A DNA stretch of 64,000 nt. Source: Pelotomaculum sp. PtaB.Bin104. Its GTDB lineage: Bacteria > Bacillota > Desulfotomaculia > Desulfotomaculales > Pelotomaculaceae. Positions 10,809 to 18,887 of the stretch are shown here, one piece after another. Location: assembly GCA_002067205.1 (NCBI GenBank), contig MVQL01000129.1, positions 1 through 64,000 of the forward strand. Reading direction: 5' to 3'. Below the pieces are notes generated by a model, which had not been told where the DNA came from, made no database searches, and was given only the letters and a program-made list of their open reading frames with translations. The stretch's first letter is position 1. The number at the start of each line of letters is the position of its first letter. A program made the translations under genes and the position numbers.

Positions 10809-10838
10809 GATCGGGTCGGTTTGTATACCGCCCCGATC
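10809..10838. terminator. Strong hairpin, terminator-like
   Basis: GATCGGG (10809-10815) pairs with CCCGATC (10832-10838), extended inside by TCGG/CCG. The T-rich tail is on the plus strand (tctttgtattattt), where no intact gene ends. On the minus strand it lies 36 bases after the moeA-PBP stop but lacks a U run. A short plus-strand frame ending LRTFGKMSR just before it may be the worn end of a lost gene. Confidence 0.45.
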
Positions 10839-10873
10839 TCTTTGTATTATTTAAAGCAAATTATTAATCCCAA

Positions 10874-12778
10874 TTAGCTTTGCCAAATTATTTTGCCGCA
10901 ATCACGAAGATCATAACCACCCAATTTACTGACCTCAGCCTGAAATTCAGGCAATGTCATTACTTCCAATAGTCTCTGTATATAAGGTGTGTTAAAGTAT
11001 TCATTGGGAATGCAGAGATCATACCGTTCTTCAGCAATACCGATAAAATCCAGTCCGAGGGCCTGAGCTGCAGCCCGAATACCCAACCCGGTATCGGCCG
11101 CGCCGGCCTGTACTGCTGCTGCTACTGCCATATGAGTGTACTCTTCATGCTCATAACCATGAATTTCATCCGCATCTATACCGAGTACTCTGAGCTCGTA
11201 GTCCAGCAGGATCCTAGTGCCGGCTCCCCGCTGGCGATTAATAAAGCTGATGTCCTTGCCGGCAAGGTCTTCCAGTCTCTGGATGCCCTTCGGGTTTCCT
11301 TTGGCCAAAATCAGCCCCTGCTCCCGGTAAACCAGGTTGACCAGGGTTACATCACGGCCTGGTAGCAACCGCTTAACATACGGGATGTTATATTCGCCTG
11401 ATTTTTCATCAAGCAGGTGAGTGCCGGCACAATGCGCCTCGCCCCGCTTCAGGGCAGATACCCCCCCCAGGCTGCCCACATGGGCAGAGGAAAGAGAGGC
11501 TGCCGGGTATTCCCGGTGCAGGAAATTTGCCAGCACGTCCAGGGCGATATCATGACTGCCGATAATAACAGTGGTTTCGCGGATCTCCTGCAGCTGCCTA
11601 AAAAGTTCCACCGGCGCTGTTTCACCGCTATTATATCCTTCTGACAAACGAGGTACACGGATCATTCCGTCTGCCCGTACCAGGGACATCAGGACCCCAG
11701 CTCCCCGGGAGACCGGAGTTGCAATTATCTTTCCGCCAACCTGCCCTAGTTTTACCCTGACAAATTCCTCCACTCCCAGAGGTGATACCAGTTTTCTCGA
11801 AAGATTTGCTTCGACCTTCTCCGGTGCTGGAGGGATGAGCCCAAGTTTGCGGAATATCACCGGTTTCAAAAAAAGCTGCATATCCAGATATGCAGAAACC
11901 GGATAACCGGGCACGCCTACCACCGGCTTACCGCTAATTTCCCCCAGGATTACCGGTTTGCCGGGTTTAGTAGCAACGCCATGTACCAGCACTTTTCCCA
12001 AAGTTCTCACCACACCTGCCGTGAAATCCTCTGTGCCAGCCGAAGATCCAGCGTTAACCAGCACAATATCCGCCTCATCAACCGCGTTAATAACAGCTTT
12101 TTTTAGATGATCAAAATCATCTACCGTTATTTCCCGGCGCAGCGGCACCGCGCCCCACTGTTCTACCATAGCCCCTAGCAGTCTGCTGTTAAATTCAATA
12201 ATATCGCCCGGTTTCAAGTCGGAGCCAGGCTGTACTAACTCTGTCCCGGTAGGTAAAAGGGCCACCCTGGGGCGGGGGTGAACATAGATGCGATCTACTC
12301 CCCCGGCCAAAAAAGCACCGATATCGATAGGTCTGACCATATGGTTAGAGGGCACAATCATTTCAGTGGCTACGATATCCTCACCGACCACGCGCACATG
12401 CTGCCAGGGAGTAGCGGAATGAATGATTTCAATTGTATCCTCTTGAACATAATGTATATCCTCAACCATAATCACCGCATCGTACCCGGCTGGCAACGGA
12501 TCTCCCGTGTCCACTACTAGCGCATCTGTACCGGCCTTCAAATACTTGGGAGTGGTTTCAGATGCGCCGTAAGTGCTGGCAGAACGCACAGCGATGCCGT
12601 CCATTGCCGACGCATGGTAATGGGGTGAAGAAAGTCGGGCGTAGACTGGCGAAGCTGTCACCCGGCCCAATGATTGCTCTGCAGCAATGAGCTCAGGACG
12701 TCCCGGACTAAGCGCTCCGGCCCCTTGCAGGTAATCACAGTAACGCTCGAGTGCCTCTTCCCACGGCAGGTCATCCAA
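10874..12778 (-). CDS. MoeA molybdenum insertase fused to a periplasmic-binding-like domain
   Basis: 634 residues. Residues 1 to about 400 are MoeA: SPHYHASAMDGIAVRS near 50, NAGSSAGTEDF near 246, KPGKPVILG and GVPGYPVSAY near 290. MoeA inserts molybdate or tungstate into adenylated molybdopterin. Residues about 410-634 are a PBP-like substrate-binding domain (STLV-type core VIIGSHDIALDVLA, NRQRGAGTRILLDYEL, AVQAGAADTGLGI), as seen fused to MoeA in clostridia and archaea. The fusion partner may sense oxyanion or deliver metal; that is inference. It precedes moaC and mog and follows a second, plain MoeA, suggesting separate Mo and W enzymes. Confidence 0.9.
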   Translation of the reverse strand: MDDLPWEEALERYCDYLQGAGALSPGRPELIAAEQSLGRVTASPVYARLSSPHYHASAMDGIAVRSASTYGASETTPKYLKAGTDALVVDTGDPLPAGYDAVIMVEDIHYVQEDTIEIIHSATPWQHVRVVGEDIVATEMIVPSNHMVRPIDIGAFLAGGVDRIYVHPRPRVALLPTGTELVQPGSDLKPGDIIEFNSRLLGAMVEQWGAVPLRREITVDDFDHLKKAVINAVDEADIVLVNAGSSAGTEDFTAGVVRTLGKVLVHGVATKPGKPVILGEISGKPVVGVPGYPVSAYLDMQLFLKPVIFRKLGLIPPAPEKVEANLSRKLVSPLGVEEFVRVKLGQVGGKIIATPVSRGAGVLMSLVRADGMIRVPRLSEGYNSGETAPVELFRQLQEIRETTVIIGSHDIALDVLANFLHREYPAASLSSAHVGSLGGVSALKRGEAHCAGTHLLDEKSGEYNIPYVKRLLPGRDVTLVNLVYREQGLILAKGNPKGIQRLEDLAGKDISFINRQRGAGTRILLDYELRVLGIDADEIHGYEHEEYTHMAVAAAVQAGAADTGLGIRAAAQALGLDFIGIAEERYDLCIPNEYFNTPYIQRLLEVMTLPEFQAEVSKLGGYDLRDCGKIIWQS

Positions 12779-12967
12779 ATAAACCTTTCGCTTCAGATGA
12801 TCAGCTCCTTATACTTATCATATAGTAGTAGCTATGCCATACACTAATAAACCCATTTTCATCCATTTTATTATTTTGAAATTCTCCTTCTAGCTGCACT
12901 GTATCCGAGGCACTTCTTTGTTCGGGTATGATATCGCCTTAATATACTATAGTCATAAACAAATGAT

Positions 12968-14212
12968 TCAAATAAGCTTGACTCTTAATAATTCACCGGC
13001 TTCAACACCCTCTTTACCGGCTGGGATATGAGCCAGGCCATCCGCTTTAACCATAGTGTTTATCAGACCGGACTTGCCGAGTACAGGGTCAGCAAAAAGC
13101 CGCCCATCCCTAGTCACTAGCCTGACGCGGATGAAATCCTCTCTTCCTGCTGCTGAATGAAGGTTGCGGGTGATCTCAGCCAGCAAGGGGTACTCGATAA
13201 GAGAATCTTTTTCGCTGTTGGTGTATTCGCCGGAACGAATCAATGGGGCAACCATAAGATCAAAAACTACCATCGCGGAGGTTGGGTGACCCGGCAGCCC
13301 AAACACCGGCCGGTTTTTCACAAAGGCTCCGATAGCGGGTTTTCCTGGCTTAATCGAGAGGCCATGAAATAATATCCCTGGTTGTCCGATCGATTCAAGC
13401 ACCCTAGCGGCTACGTCACGCGTCCCTACAGAGCTGCCACCGGAAAGAAGAATTAGATCATTTTCTTCGAGTGCACGCTCCAGTGTGTTTTTAAATTCGT
13501 TATACTCGTCCCTAATAATGCCGTACATATAAGGTTTGCCGCCACAGGCAGTCACGGCTCCGGCAAGAGTATAAGAGTTGATATCCCGTACTTTGCCAGG
13601 CGATGGAAATTCAGATGGTTCAACAAGCTCATCACCAGAAGAAATGATGCCTACTTTGCACGGGCTTACTACTTCTACCCTGGATATACCGATAGATGAA
13701 AGCATCCCAAGATCCTGCGGCCTGACCCGGTGTCCGGCCGGGAGGGCAACCTCGTCAGTAGAAATATCCTCCCCCCGCCGGACCACATTTTCACCAGGCG
13801 CTACCGGCCGGGTAATACCAATAACACTCTCATCCAATACTTCTGTATATTCCACCATTACAACCGCATCTGCACCGCCAGGCAACATCCCCCCGGTGGC
13901 AATGCGCCAGGCCTGCCCAGTACCGATTTTGCCTATCGGCGCCTGCCCCATCAGCACTTCACCACAAATGTCTACATACGCTGGTAAACCTTCTGTGGCT
14001 CCATAGGTGTCCCTTGCCCGCACTGCGTAACCATCAACAGTAGACCGATCAAAGCCAGGCACATCCTCGGCCGCCCGCACTTCTGCTGCCAGGCGGCAAC
14101 CAAGGCTTTCCAACAAAGGTACTGTTTCCGCTTGTTTCTTGACCGGTAGGTAACCTACAAATGCCAATCTGGCTTCTTCAACTGTCAAGGCTTTAAAAAG
14201 TTCAGCCACCAA
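12968..14212 (-). CDS. moeA: Molybdopterin molybdenumtransferase MoeA
   Basis: 414 residues, the usual MoeA length, without the extra domain of its neighbour. Motifs: DVPGFDRSTVDGYAVRA near 53, GGMLPGGADAVVMVE near 107, LSGGSSVGTRD near 257, KPGKPAIGA and GLPGHPTSAM near 290-305. It inserts metal into adenylated molybdopterin. The start is TTG (14212) or the GTG one codon later, behind GGGGTGTGAG. It lies 190 bases from moeA-PBP and 32 bases downstream of a small gene. Confidence 0.95.
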   Translation of the reverse strand: MVAELFKALTVEEARLAFVGYLPVKKQAETVPLLESLGCRLAAEVRAAEDVPGFDRSTVDGYAVRARDTYGATEGLPAYVDICGEVLMGQAPIGKIGTGQAWRIATGGMLPGGADAVVMVEYTEVLDESVIGITRPVAPGENVVRRGEDISTDEVALPAGHRVRPQDLGMLSSIGISRVEVVSPCKVGIISSGDELVEPSEFPSPGKVRDINSYTLAGAVTACGGKPYMYGIIRDEYNEFKNTLERALEENDLILLSGGSSVGTRDVAARVLESIGQPGILFHGLSIKPGKPAIGAFVKNRPVFGLPGHPTSAMVVFDLMVAPLIRSGEYTNSEKDSLIEYPLLAEITRNLHSAAGREDFIRVRLVTRDGRLFADPVLGKSGLINTMVKADGLAHIPAGKEGVEAGELLRVKLI

Positions 14213-14244
14213 CTCACACCCCGTTTTAAGCGTGCTCTAATAAT

Positions 14245-14442
14245 TTAAAAACAGCCCAGTTCACAGCCAAAAATCTTGATTTCTAATTCATTTGCTGCAT
14301 CGCCCACAACTTTATTCGGAACTTTTAGTTCTTCGGCCAACTTCCTGGCGTCGTTACAACTAATCCGTCCGTCTTTTGAGGCTTTTTTCACCGCTTCCAA
14401 TACCTCTGCAGTTGGTTTCATTAAATGAACACATCCCTTCAA
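14245..14442 (-). CDS. Small helical protein of the molybdenum cofactor cluster
   Basis: 65 residues from TTG 14442, or 58 from the ATG at 14421 (the better start, since the alignable part begins MKPTAEVLEAV). It looks like a compact helix-turn-helix (DGRISCNDARKLAEELKV, then VVGDAANEL) ending in a cysteine tail, KIFGCELGCF. I recall similar small proteins ending CxLGCF near molybdenum or tungsten enzyme genes, but no function is established to my knowledge. It lies between the MOSC gene and moeA in the same direction. Confidence 0.65.
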   Translation of the reverse strand: MKGCVHLMKPTAEVLEAVKKASKDGRISCNDARKLAEELKVPNKVVGDAANELEIKIFGCELGCF

Positions 14443-14538
14443 ATATATTATTTACATTCGAATATCCGCTATTCCAATACAACACTATATTTATCCATAA
14501 GTCCATAAATTTGATTGTTTTATTATCCGAAATATCAC

Positions 14539-14973
14539 TTATGATAATATCCCAATATGATCATCCACCTTGACTTTTCCACCGTTAAGAACACGGATAA
14601 AAATGCCTTCCTTTGGCATTACGCAATCACCGGCCTGGTAGTAAATTGCACAATGATTATGGCATTCCTTACCAATCTGGGTCACCTCTCCAATGGCTTT
14701 CTGTCCTATTTTCAGCCGGGTTCCAATAGGGAGATTAACAAGATCGATTCCTTCGGTGGTCAGGTTTTCTGCAAAGTCGCCAGGTCCTACGTCCAAGCCC
14801 AGTGCTCGCATCTTATTAATGCTTTCAATGGCCAGCAAGCTGACTTGCCGGTGCCATGGGCCGGCGTGGGCGTCATCCTGTAGACCTTGCTCTTTGATAA
14901 GCAGACCCTCATTGATATTTTTTTTGCGCATCCCAGTTTTTTCGCTGGTGCACACTGCTTTTATTATTCCCAT
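14539..14973 (-). CDS. MOSC domain protein
   Basis: 144 residues, one MOSC domain, the sulfur-carrier fold found in molybdenum cofactor sulfurases and in stand-alone proteins beside Mo cofactor genes. Recognisable blocks are the basic start RKKNINEGLLIKEQGLQDDAH, GDFAENLTTEGIDL, and a C-terminal KECHNHCAIYYQAGDC with three cysteines that could carry sulfur. GTAGGAGG precedes the ATG. It sits between moaA and the small CELGCF gene. Confidence 0.9.
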   Translation of the reverse strand: MGIIKAVCTSEKTGMRKKNINEGLLIKEQGLQDDAHAGPWHRQVSLLAIESINKMRALGLDVGPGDFAENLTTEGIDLVNLPIGTRLKIGQKAIGEVTQIGKECHNHCAIYYQAGDCVMPKEGIFIRVLNGGKVKVDDHIGILS

Positions 14974-15051
14974 AAAGTTTTTATCCTCCTACTAGGAGTT
15001 ATTTTTTATTTCACTGCTGTCATTTGTTCTAATTATGTTTGAAACATACCA

Positions 15052-16029
15052 TTATCCGCCAATTTGAGACATTGCCCGCTTGTCCTGCCAGCCGTCAAGC
15101 ATATGGTGGCGGTCCGGCTTTAATGCAACCGCGCTCAAGATCAGGTCGGCTATCTCATTAATCCCGACTCCCTCACGCAGGGGTGTCTTCAAGTCAACCT
15201 CAAGTCCGTCATACAGGCACGGCCTCAGACTACCGGTTGCGGTCAGCCGCAGGCGATTGCAGCTCCGGCAGAAATGTTCAGTCATCGATGTAATAAAACC
15301 GATGGTACCCGGAGCATCTTTAAGCCGGTAATATTGAGCAGGCCCGTTACCGGCAGATATTTTCGCCGGCACCAGCTGCCCCAACTGGTCGTTAATCCTA
15401 GACATTATTTCCTCGGCGGGTACAAAGCGCCCGGTGGTCCAGGAGTTTGAAGGACCAATGGGCATCAGTTCAATAAAACGTATATGCAGGGGCCTTTTCA
15501 GGGTCAGGCCAGCTATTGCCACAACCTCATCATCGTTAAAGCCACGGATGACCACGGTATTTAATTTAACTGGAGTCAACCCGTATTCAAATGCAACATC
15601 AATCCCTCTCCATACGTCATCCAAGCTGCCGTTTCTGGTAATTTCGCGGAAGCGGTCTTTACGTAAGGTATCTAAACTGATGTTGACCCGATTTAACCCG
15701 GCCTCTTTCAACGCTTTGACACAATACGGTAAAAGCAGGCCGTTGGTAGTCAGAGATATGTCATCTATAGCAGGAATTCTAGCAATATTGCGGACCAAGT
15801 CGTCCAGCCCCTTGCGCAGCAGCGGCTCTCCTCCGGTGAGACGCACTTTCTTTACGCCGACCAGCGCCGCAGCCTTGACGACGGCCTCAATTTCCTCCAG
15901 GTTCAAAATTTCTTCATGAGGAATCCACTGCACACCTTCCGGCGGCATGCAGTAAATACAACGCAGGTTGCACCGGTCGGTGACGGAAATGCGCAGATAG
16001 TTTATCTCCCGATGGTAGGTATCCTTCAT
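15052..16029 (-). CDS. moaA: GTP 3',8-cyclase MoaA
   Basis: A radical SAM enzyme that, with MoaC, makes cyclic pyranopterin monophosphate from GTP. The N-terminal [4Fe-4S] site CNLRCIYC is near residue 21, and the second cluster site at the C terminus is FCRSCNRLRLT plus a later CLYDG. The usual double-glycine end (IGG) is present. The ATG at 16029 is chosen because AAGGTGA lies just before it; the frame opens seven codons earlier. It is the first intact gene after the decayed tupB. Confidence 0.97.
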   Translation of the reverse strand: MKDTYHREINYLRISVTDRCNLRCIYCMPPEGVQWIPHEEILNLEEIEAVVKAAALVGVKKVRLTGGEPLLRKGLDDLVRNIARIPAIDDISLTTNGLLLPYCVKALKEAGLNRVNISLDTLRKDRFREITRNGSLDDVWRGIDVAFEYGLTPVKLNTVVIRGFNDDEVVAIAGLTLKRPLHIRFIELMPIGPSNSWTTGRFVPAEEIMSRINDQLGQLVPAKISAGNGPAQYYRLKDAPGTIGFITSMTEHFCRSCNRLRLTATGSLRPCLYDGLEVDLKTPLREGVGINEIADLILSAVALKPDRHHMLDGWQDKRAMSQIGG

Positions 16030-16124
16030 TATTTCACCTTCTCTGTGCATAGTATTATTCGATTACTTCATTAACCAACCAACGGAAAATTGCAGTTTAT
16101 GGTTATCTCCCCCTCTACTGTTCC

Positions 16125-16393
16125 GCAGTTTAGGATGGGTCATTCTCAAACCAGTACCAACAGGACGATGCAGCCTATTACAGCAGGGGGCAGACCATGA
16201 CAAGGTTGACTAAGCTGACTATCAGCCTCCGTCTGAGAAATACAAAGGGCAATCGTGCCCAGGGGGAGGCCGGTGAGCATACTAATCATCGTTGCTGTGC
16301 CGAAAACATGGAGGTACGGATTACTACCTCACTTGTCCCCAGTTGGCAAAAACGCATTGCTTCAACCAACCTTGGCCATAACCCCCCAGACAA
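16125..16393 (-). pseudogene. Decayed tungstate/molybdate ABC permease (tupB-like)
   Basis: On the minus strand, pieces of a TupB-type permease can be read in two frames. Starting from a TTG at 16393: GLWPRLVEAMRF..GTSEVVIRTSM. Then, after a shift, VFGTATMISMLTGLPLGTIAL and, 20 residues on, HGLPPAVIGCIVLLVLV before a stop at 16146. From memory the TupB order is LVEA...VSGTATLIS...GLPLG...MGLPPVVVG, the same order as here. Only about 90 of some 230 residues remain. It lies between the ModE-type regulator and moaA, a natural place for a metal-uptake gene. Confidence 0.7.
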
Positions 16394-16446
16394 ATCACCA
16401 CCTTTTAGATACACATGCGCTATGTTAAAAGATATACAACGGTTGG

Positions 16447-16812
16447 CTATTTTAAGGGCTTGTCCAGCCCTGAAAACATTTCTTTAAATGAATTTTGCAC
16501 AAACTCGTCAACTTTTTGTTCCAACCTGTAAAACCTTGCTATTAACTCTACAGCCTCTGGTGTAAGCTTTGTACCGCCACCCAATTCACCACCCACCTGA
16601 GTTAGCACAAGCTTTACGCCACAGTGTTTTTCGGCAGTTTTTATCTTACCCCAGGCATTCCGGTAAGACATGTCCATATCCCTGGCAGCCTGTGAAATTG
16701 ACCCAAACCAAGCTACCTTTGCTAAAAGTTTAACTAGCCCGGCCCCAATGACAATGCCGTCTTTCTCCAGCCAGAGCTTATATTTTACTTGAAGTGACTG
16801 CTGATGCATCAT
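16447..16812 (-). CDS. ModE-type transcriptional regulator, DNA-binding domain only
   Basis: 121 residues matching the N-terminal winged helix of ModE (LysR-like helix-turn-helix): GLVKLLAKVAWFGSISQAARDMDMSYRNAWGKI, then VGGELGGGTKLTPEA. The C-terminal molybdate-binding domains of classical ModE are absent, as in many clostridial homologues. It probably regulates molybdenum or tungsten uptake or cofactor genes in the cluster. AGGTGGGGG abuts the start, and either of two adjacent ATGs could be used. Confidence 0.85.
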   Translation of the reverse strand: MMHQQSLQVKYKLWLEKDGIVIGAGLVKLLAKVAWFGSISQAARDMDMSYRNAWGKIKTAEKHCGVKLVLTQVGGELGGGTKLTPEAVELIARFYRLEQKVDEFVQNSFKEMFSGLDKPLK

Positions 16813-17053
16813 CCCCCACCTACCGGTAGGTTAATTGCGACCGGCTCAAAATCGGACCCAAAGATTCTTGCTTCTACCTGCAAAGGTCCCACAGCCTTCC
16901 TTGCTTGAACTGCAACAGCATAACACGAGGTTACAAATGATAATTAATGATAATTAATTAAACTAATTTATTATATCAATTGAATTTGTTACAGGCAACT
17001 CTGTCTTGAAATTAATTTATAAATTCTACACTGAAAGAAAAGTTTAGAACGAC

Positions 17054-17830
17054 TCAAGGCAGTTTCTCCTGCGATACTCTATCAATCATCCGGGTAATGG
17101 CTGCGGCCATTGCCCCGGCGCCAAAGCCGTTGTCAATATTTACTACACTTACCCCTGAGGAACAACCGTTCAACATACCTAGCAAAGCGGAGAGACCCTG
17201 AAAGTTTGCCCCATACCCGACGCTGGTTGGCACGGCAATCACCGGCTGCTCAGCCAGCCCCCCCACTACGCTGGGAAGCGCTCCCTCCATTCCAGCGACA
17301 ACGATAATGACATGTGACCAACGGATCAAGTCGAGCTTTTCCAGTAGCCGGTGAATCCCGGACACGCCGACATCATAGGCTCTACGCACATAATTACCCA
17401 TCACCTCAGCGGTGATGGCTGCTTCTTCGGCAACCGGCAAATCAGCTGTTCCGGCGCTCATCACCAGGACCTTGCCCCTTCTGGACTCATCTGAACCCCG
17501 TCGCACAATGATGGTTCTGGCCAGTTCATTATATTCTGCATCAGGGTACATCGTACGAACTGCTTCATAAGCTTTCTTTGCCGCCCTGGTAGCAAGGATA
17601 CATCTTTCTTCATCACAGATTTTTTTAAAGATCCGGGCAATCTGTTCAACCGTTTTACCCTGACAGAAAATTACTTCAGGAAAACCCTTGCGCAGGGCTC
17701 GATGGTGATCAATTAGAGCAAATCCCAGATCTTCATAAGGTAAGCTCTTAAATTTGTCTAAAGCTTCATCTATCTCGATTTTTCCGTCTTTTAATGCTGC
17801 CAATAGATGGCGCATTTCTTCAGTGTTCAT
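17054..17830 (-). CDS. larB: Pyridinium-3,5-biscarboxylate mononucleotide synthase LarB
   Basis: About 258 residues from the ATG at 17830. LarB carboxylates nicotinate adenine dinucleotide at the first step to the nickel-pincer cofactor of lactate racemase. It has the PurE-like core: VMSAGTADLPVAEEA near 130, AGMEGALPSVVGGL near 180 and VPTSVGYGANF near 205. The frame extends upstream to a GTG at 17893, but that start lies inside a terminator stem, so the inner ATG is used. No larC or larE is seen nearby. Confidence 0.9.
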   Translation of the reverse strand: MNTEEMRHLLAALKDGKIEIDEALDKFKSLPYEDLGFALIDHHRALRKGFPEVIFCQGKTVEQIARIFKKICDEERCILATRAAKKAYEAVRTMYPDAEYNELARTIIVRRGSDESRRGKVLVMSAGTADLPVAEEAAITAEVMGNYVRRAYDVGVSGIHRLLEKLDLIRWSHVIIVVAGMEGALPSVVGGLAEQPVIAVPTSVGYGANFQGLSALLGMLNGCSSGVSVVNIDNGFGAGAMAAAITRMIDRVSQEKLP

Positions 17831-17880
17831 TGCAATCAACTTCTTTTTTATATATCTCTTTTTAGTTTTTGTATCATATA

Positions 17881-17913
17881 AAACACCAGGCACAATATAG
17901 TAACCTGGTGTTT
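17881..17913. terminator. Two-way terminator between the cyclo-ligase gene and larB
   Basis: AAACACCAGG (17881-17890) pairs perfectly with CCTGGTGTTT (17904-17913). T runs flank both sides, so it can work on either strand. It lies 50 bases upstream of larB and about 230 bases after the cyclo-ligase stop. Confidence 0.8.
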
Positions 17914-18139
17914 TTGCCTGAAATAAAACCTCTACCCCAGGCCAACAGCAAAGTGATTCATACTAGCCGGTACGATGGAGTTGGTCTTACACTTGCACGA
18001 GCATTAGCTACATCGAGCACATTTATATGTCGCAGTAATTGGGAATACCACGCCAAAAGAAAATTTATTCTCAAATACTTTACATTACTAGTTAATTATC
18101 ATCAATAGATTTATATTTGTCAATCAACAGTATGAATCT

Positions 18140-18715
18140 TTAGCGACCGGTATTGACCAGCCTTTTTTCAGTAACCAGATAATGAACCGGAACATCATGT
18201 TCACCGGGAAAAACCTGCGGGAGAATCTGAAGCTCAAAAGCAGGTGCAATAAAAAGTGCATCCGGCCCGGTTTGCAATAAAAACCGGTCATAATAACCGC
18301 CGCCGTAGCCCAGCCGGTTGCCGCAGAGATCGAAAGCAACTCCAGGAACAATAATTAGATTAATTTCAGCCGGTTTGACCGGGCGGACGCAATCTGCCTT
18401 TGGTTCTAATATACCCCAAGCACCGGGTTGAAGGTCGCCAGGATAGTTTTTAAGAACGCATGGCAGCAGTTGATGCTGGGTCACCTCTGTCCGCGGGACG
18501 ACAAGTCGCTTACCATCTGCCAACACCTGCTGAACTAGCGCACCGGTCTGCACTTCATTGCGAAAATCCAGATAAACCATAACCGTACTGGCCTGGGAGA
18601 ATTCTTTCATTTTTATTATTTTTTCCATGATCGGGTCGCTTTTCCTGGCTACCTCTTCAGGACTTAACGCCATTCTTTCCTGAAGCACTTTTTTTCTTAA
18701 CGCCTCTTTTGACAC
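18140..18715 (-). CDS. 5-formyltetrahydrofolate cyclo-ligase
   Basis: 191 residues, family length. It converts 5-formyl-THF to 5,10-methenyl-THF with ATP. Motifs: MVYLDFRNEV near 48, the ATP/folate site IIVPGVAFDLCGNRLGYGGGYYDRFL near 125 and an N-terminal KEALRKKVLQERMAL helix. The start is GTG with GGGGG five bases upstream. It stands alone between larB and the radical SAM/PDZ gene, in the same direction. Confidence 0.93.
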   Translation of the reverse strand: MSKEALRKKVLQERMALSPEEVARKSDPIMEKIIKMKEFSQASTVMVYLDFRNEVQTGALVQQVLADGKRLVVPRTEVTQHQLLPCVLKNYPGDLQPGAWGILEPKADCVRPVKPAEINLIIVPGVAFDLCGNRLGYGGGYYDRFLLQTGPDALFIAPAFELQILPQVFPGEHDVPVHYLVTEKRLVNTGR

Positions 18716-18887
18716 AATTACCCCCGTTAATATTTATAGCTTATTATACAAAAACCTTATGACAATACCATTACTTGCCCTAAGTCTATAATTTTCTCAA
18801 ACACACCTGAGTATTAGGCATATACTTCTAAACATTTTTGCACTGTGATTTTAAAATTAAAGAAAATTCTTTGAAAAAAATAATTCT

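Noticed and set aside
16200-16280. A GCCTCC/GGAGGC stem with an inner GGGCA/TGCCC hairpin upstream of moaA, first thought a molybdenum cofactor riboswitch
   Set aside because: Translation shows that the same bases encode the TupB-like pieces, so the pairing is more simply explained by worn coding sequence. A cmsearch with the Moco RNA model (RF01055) would settle it.
17885-17893. The upstream GTG start of larB
   Set aside because: It lies in a terminator stem; the inner ATG gives the family start.
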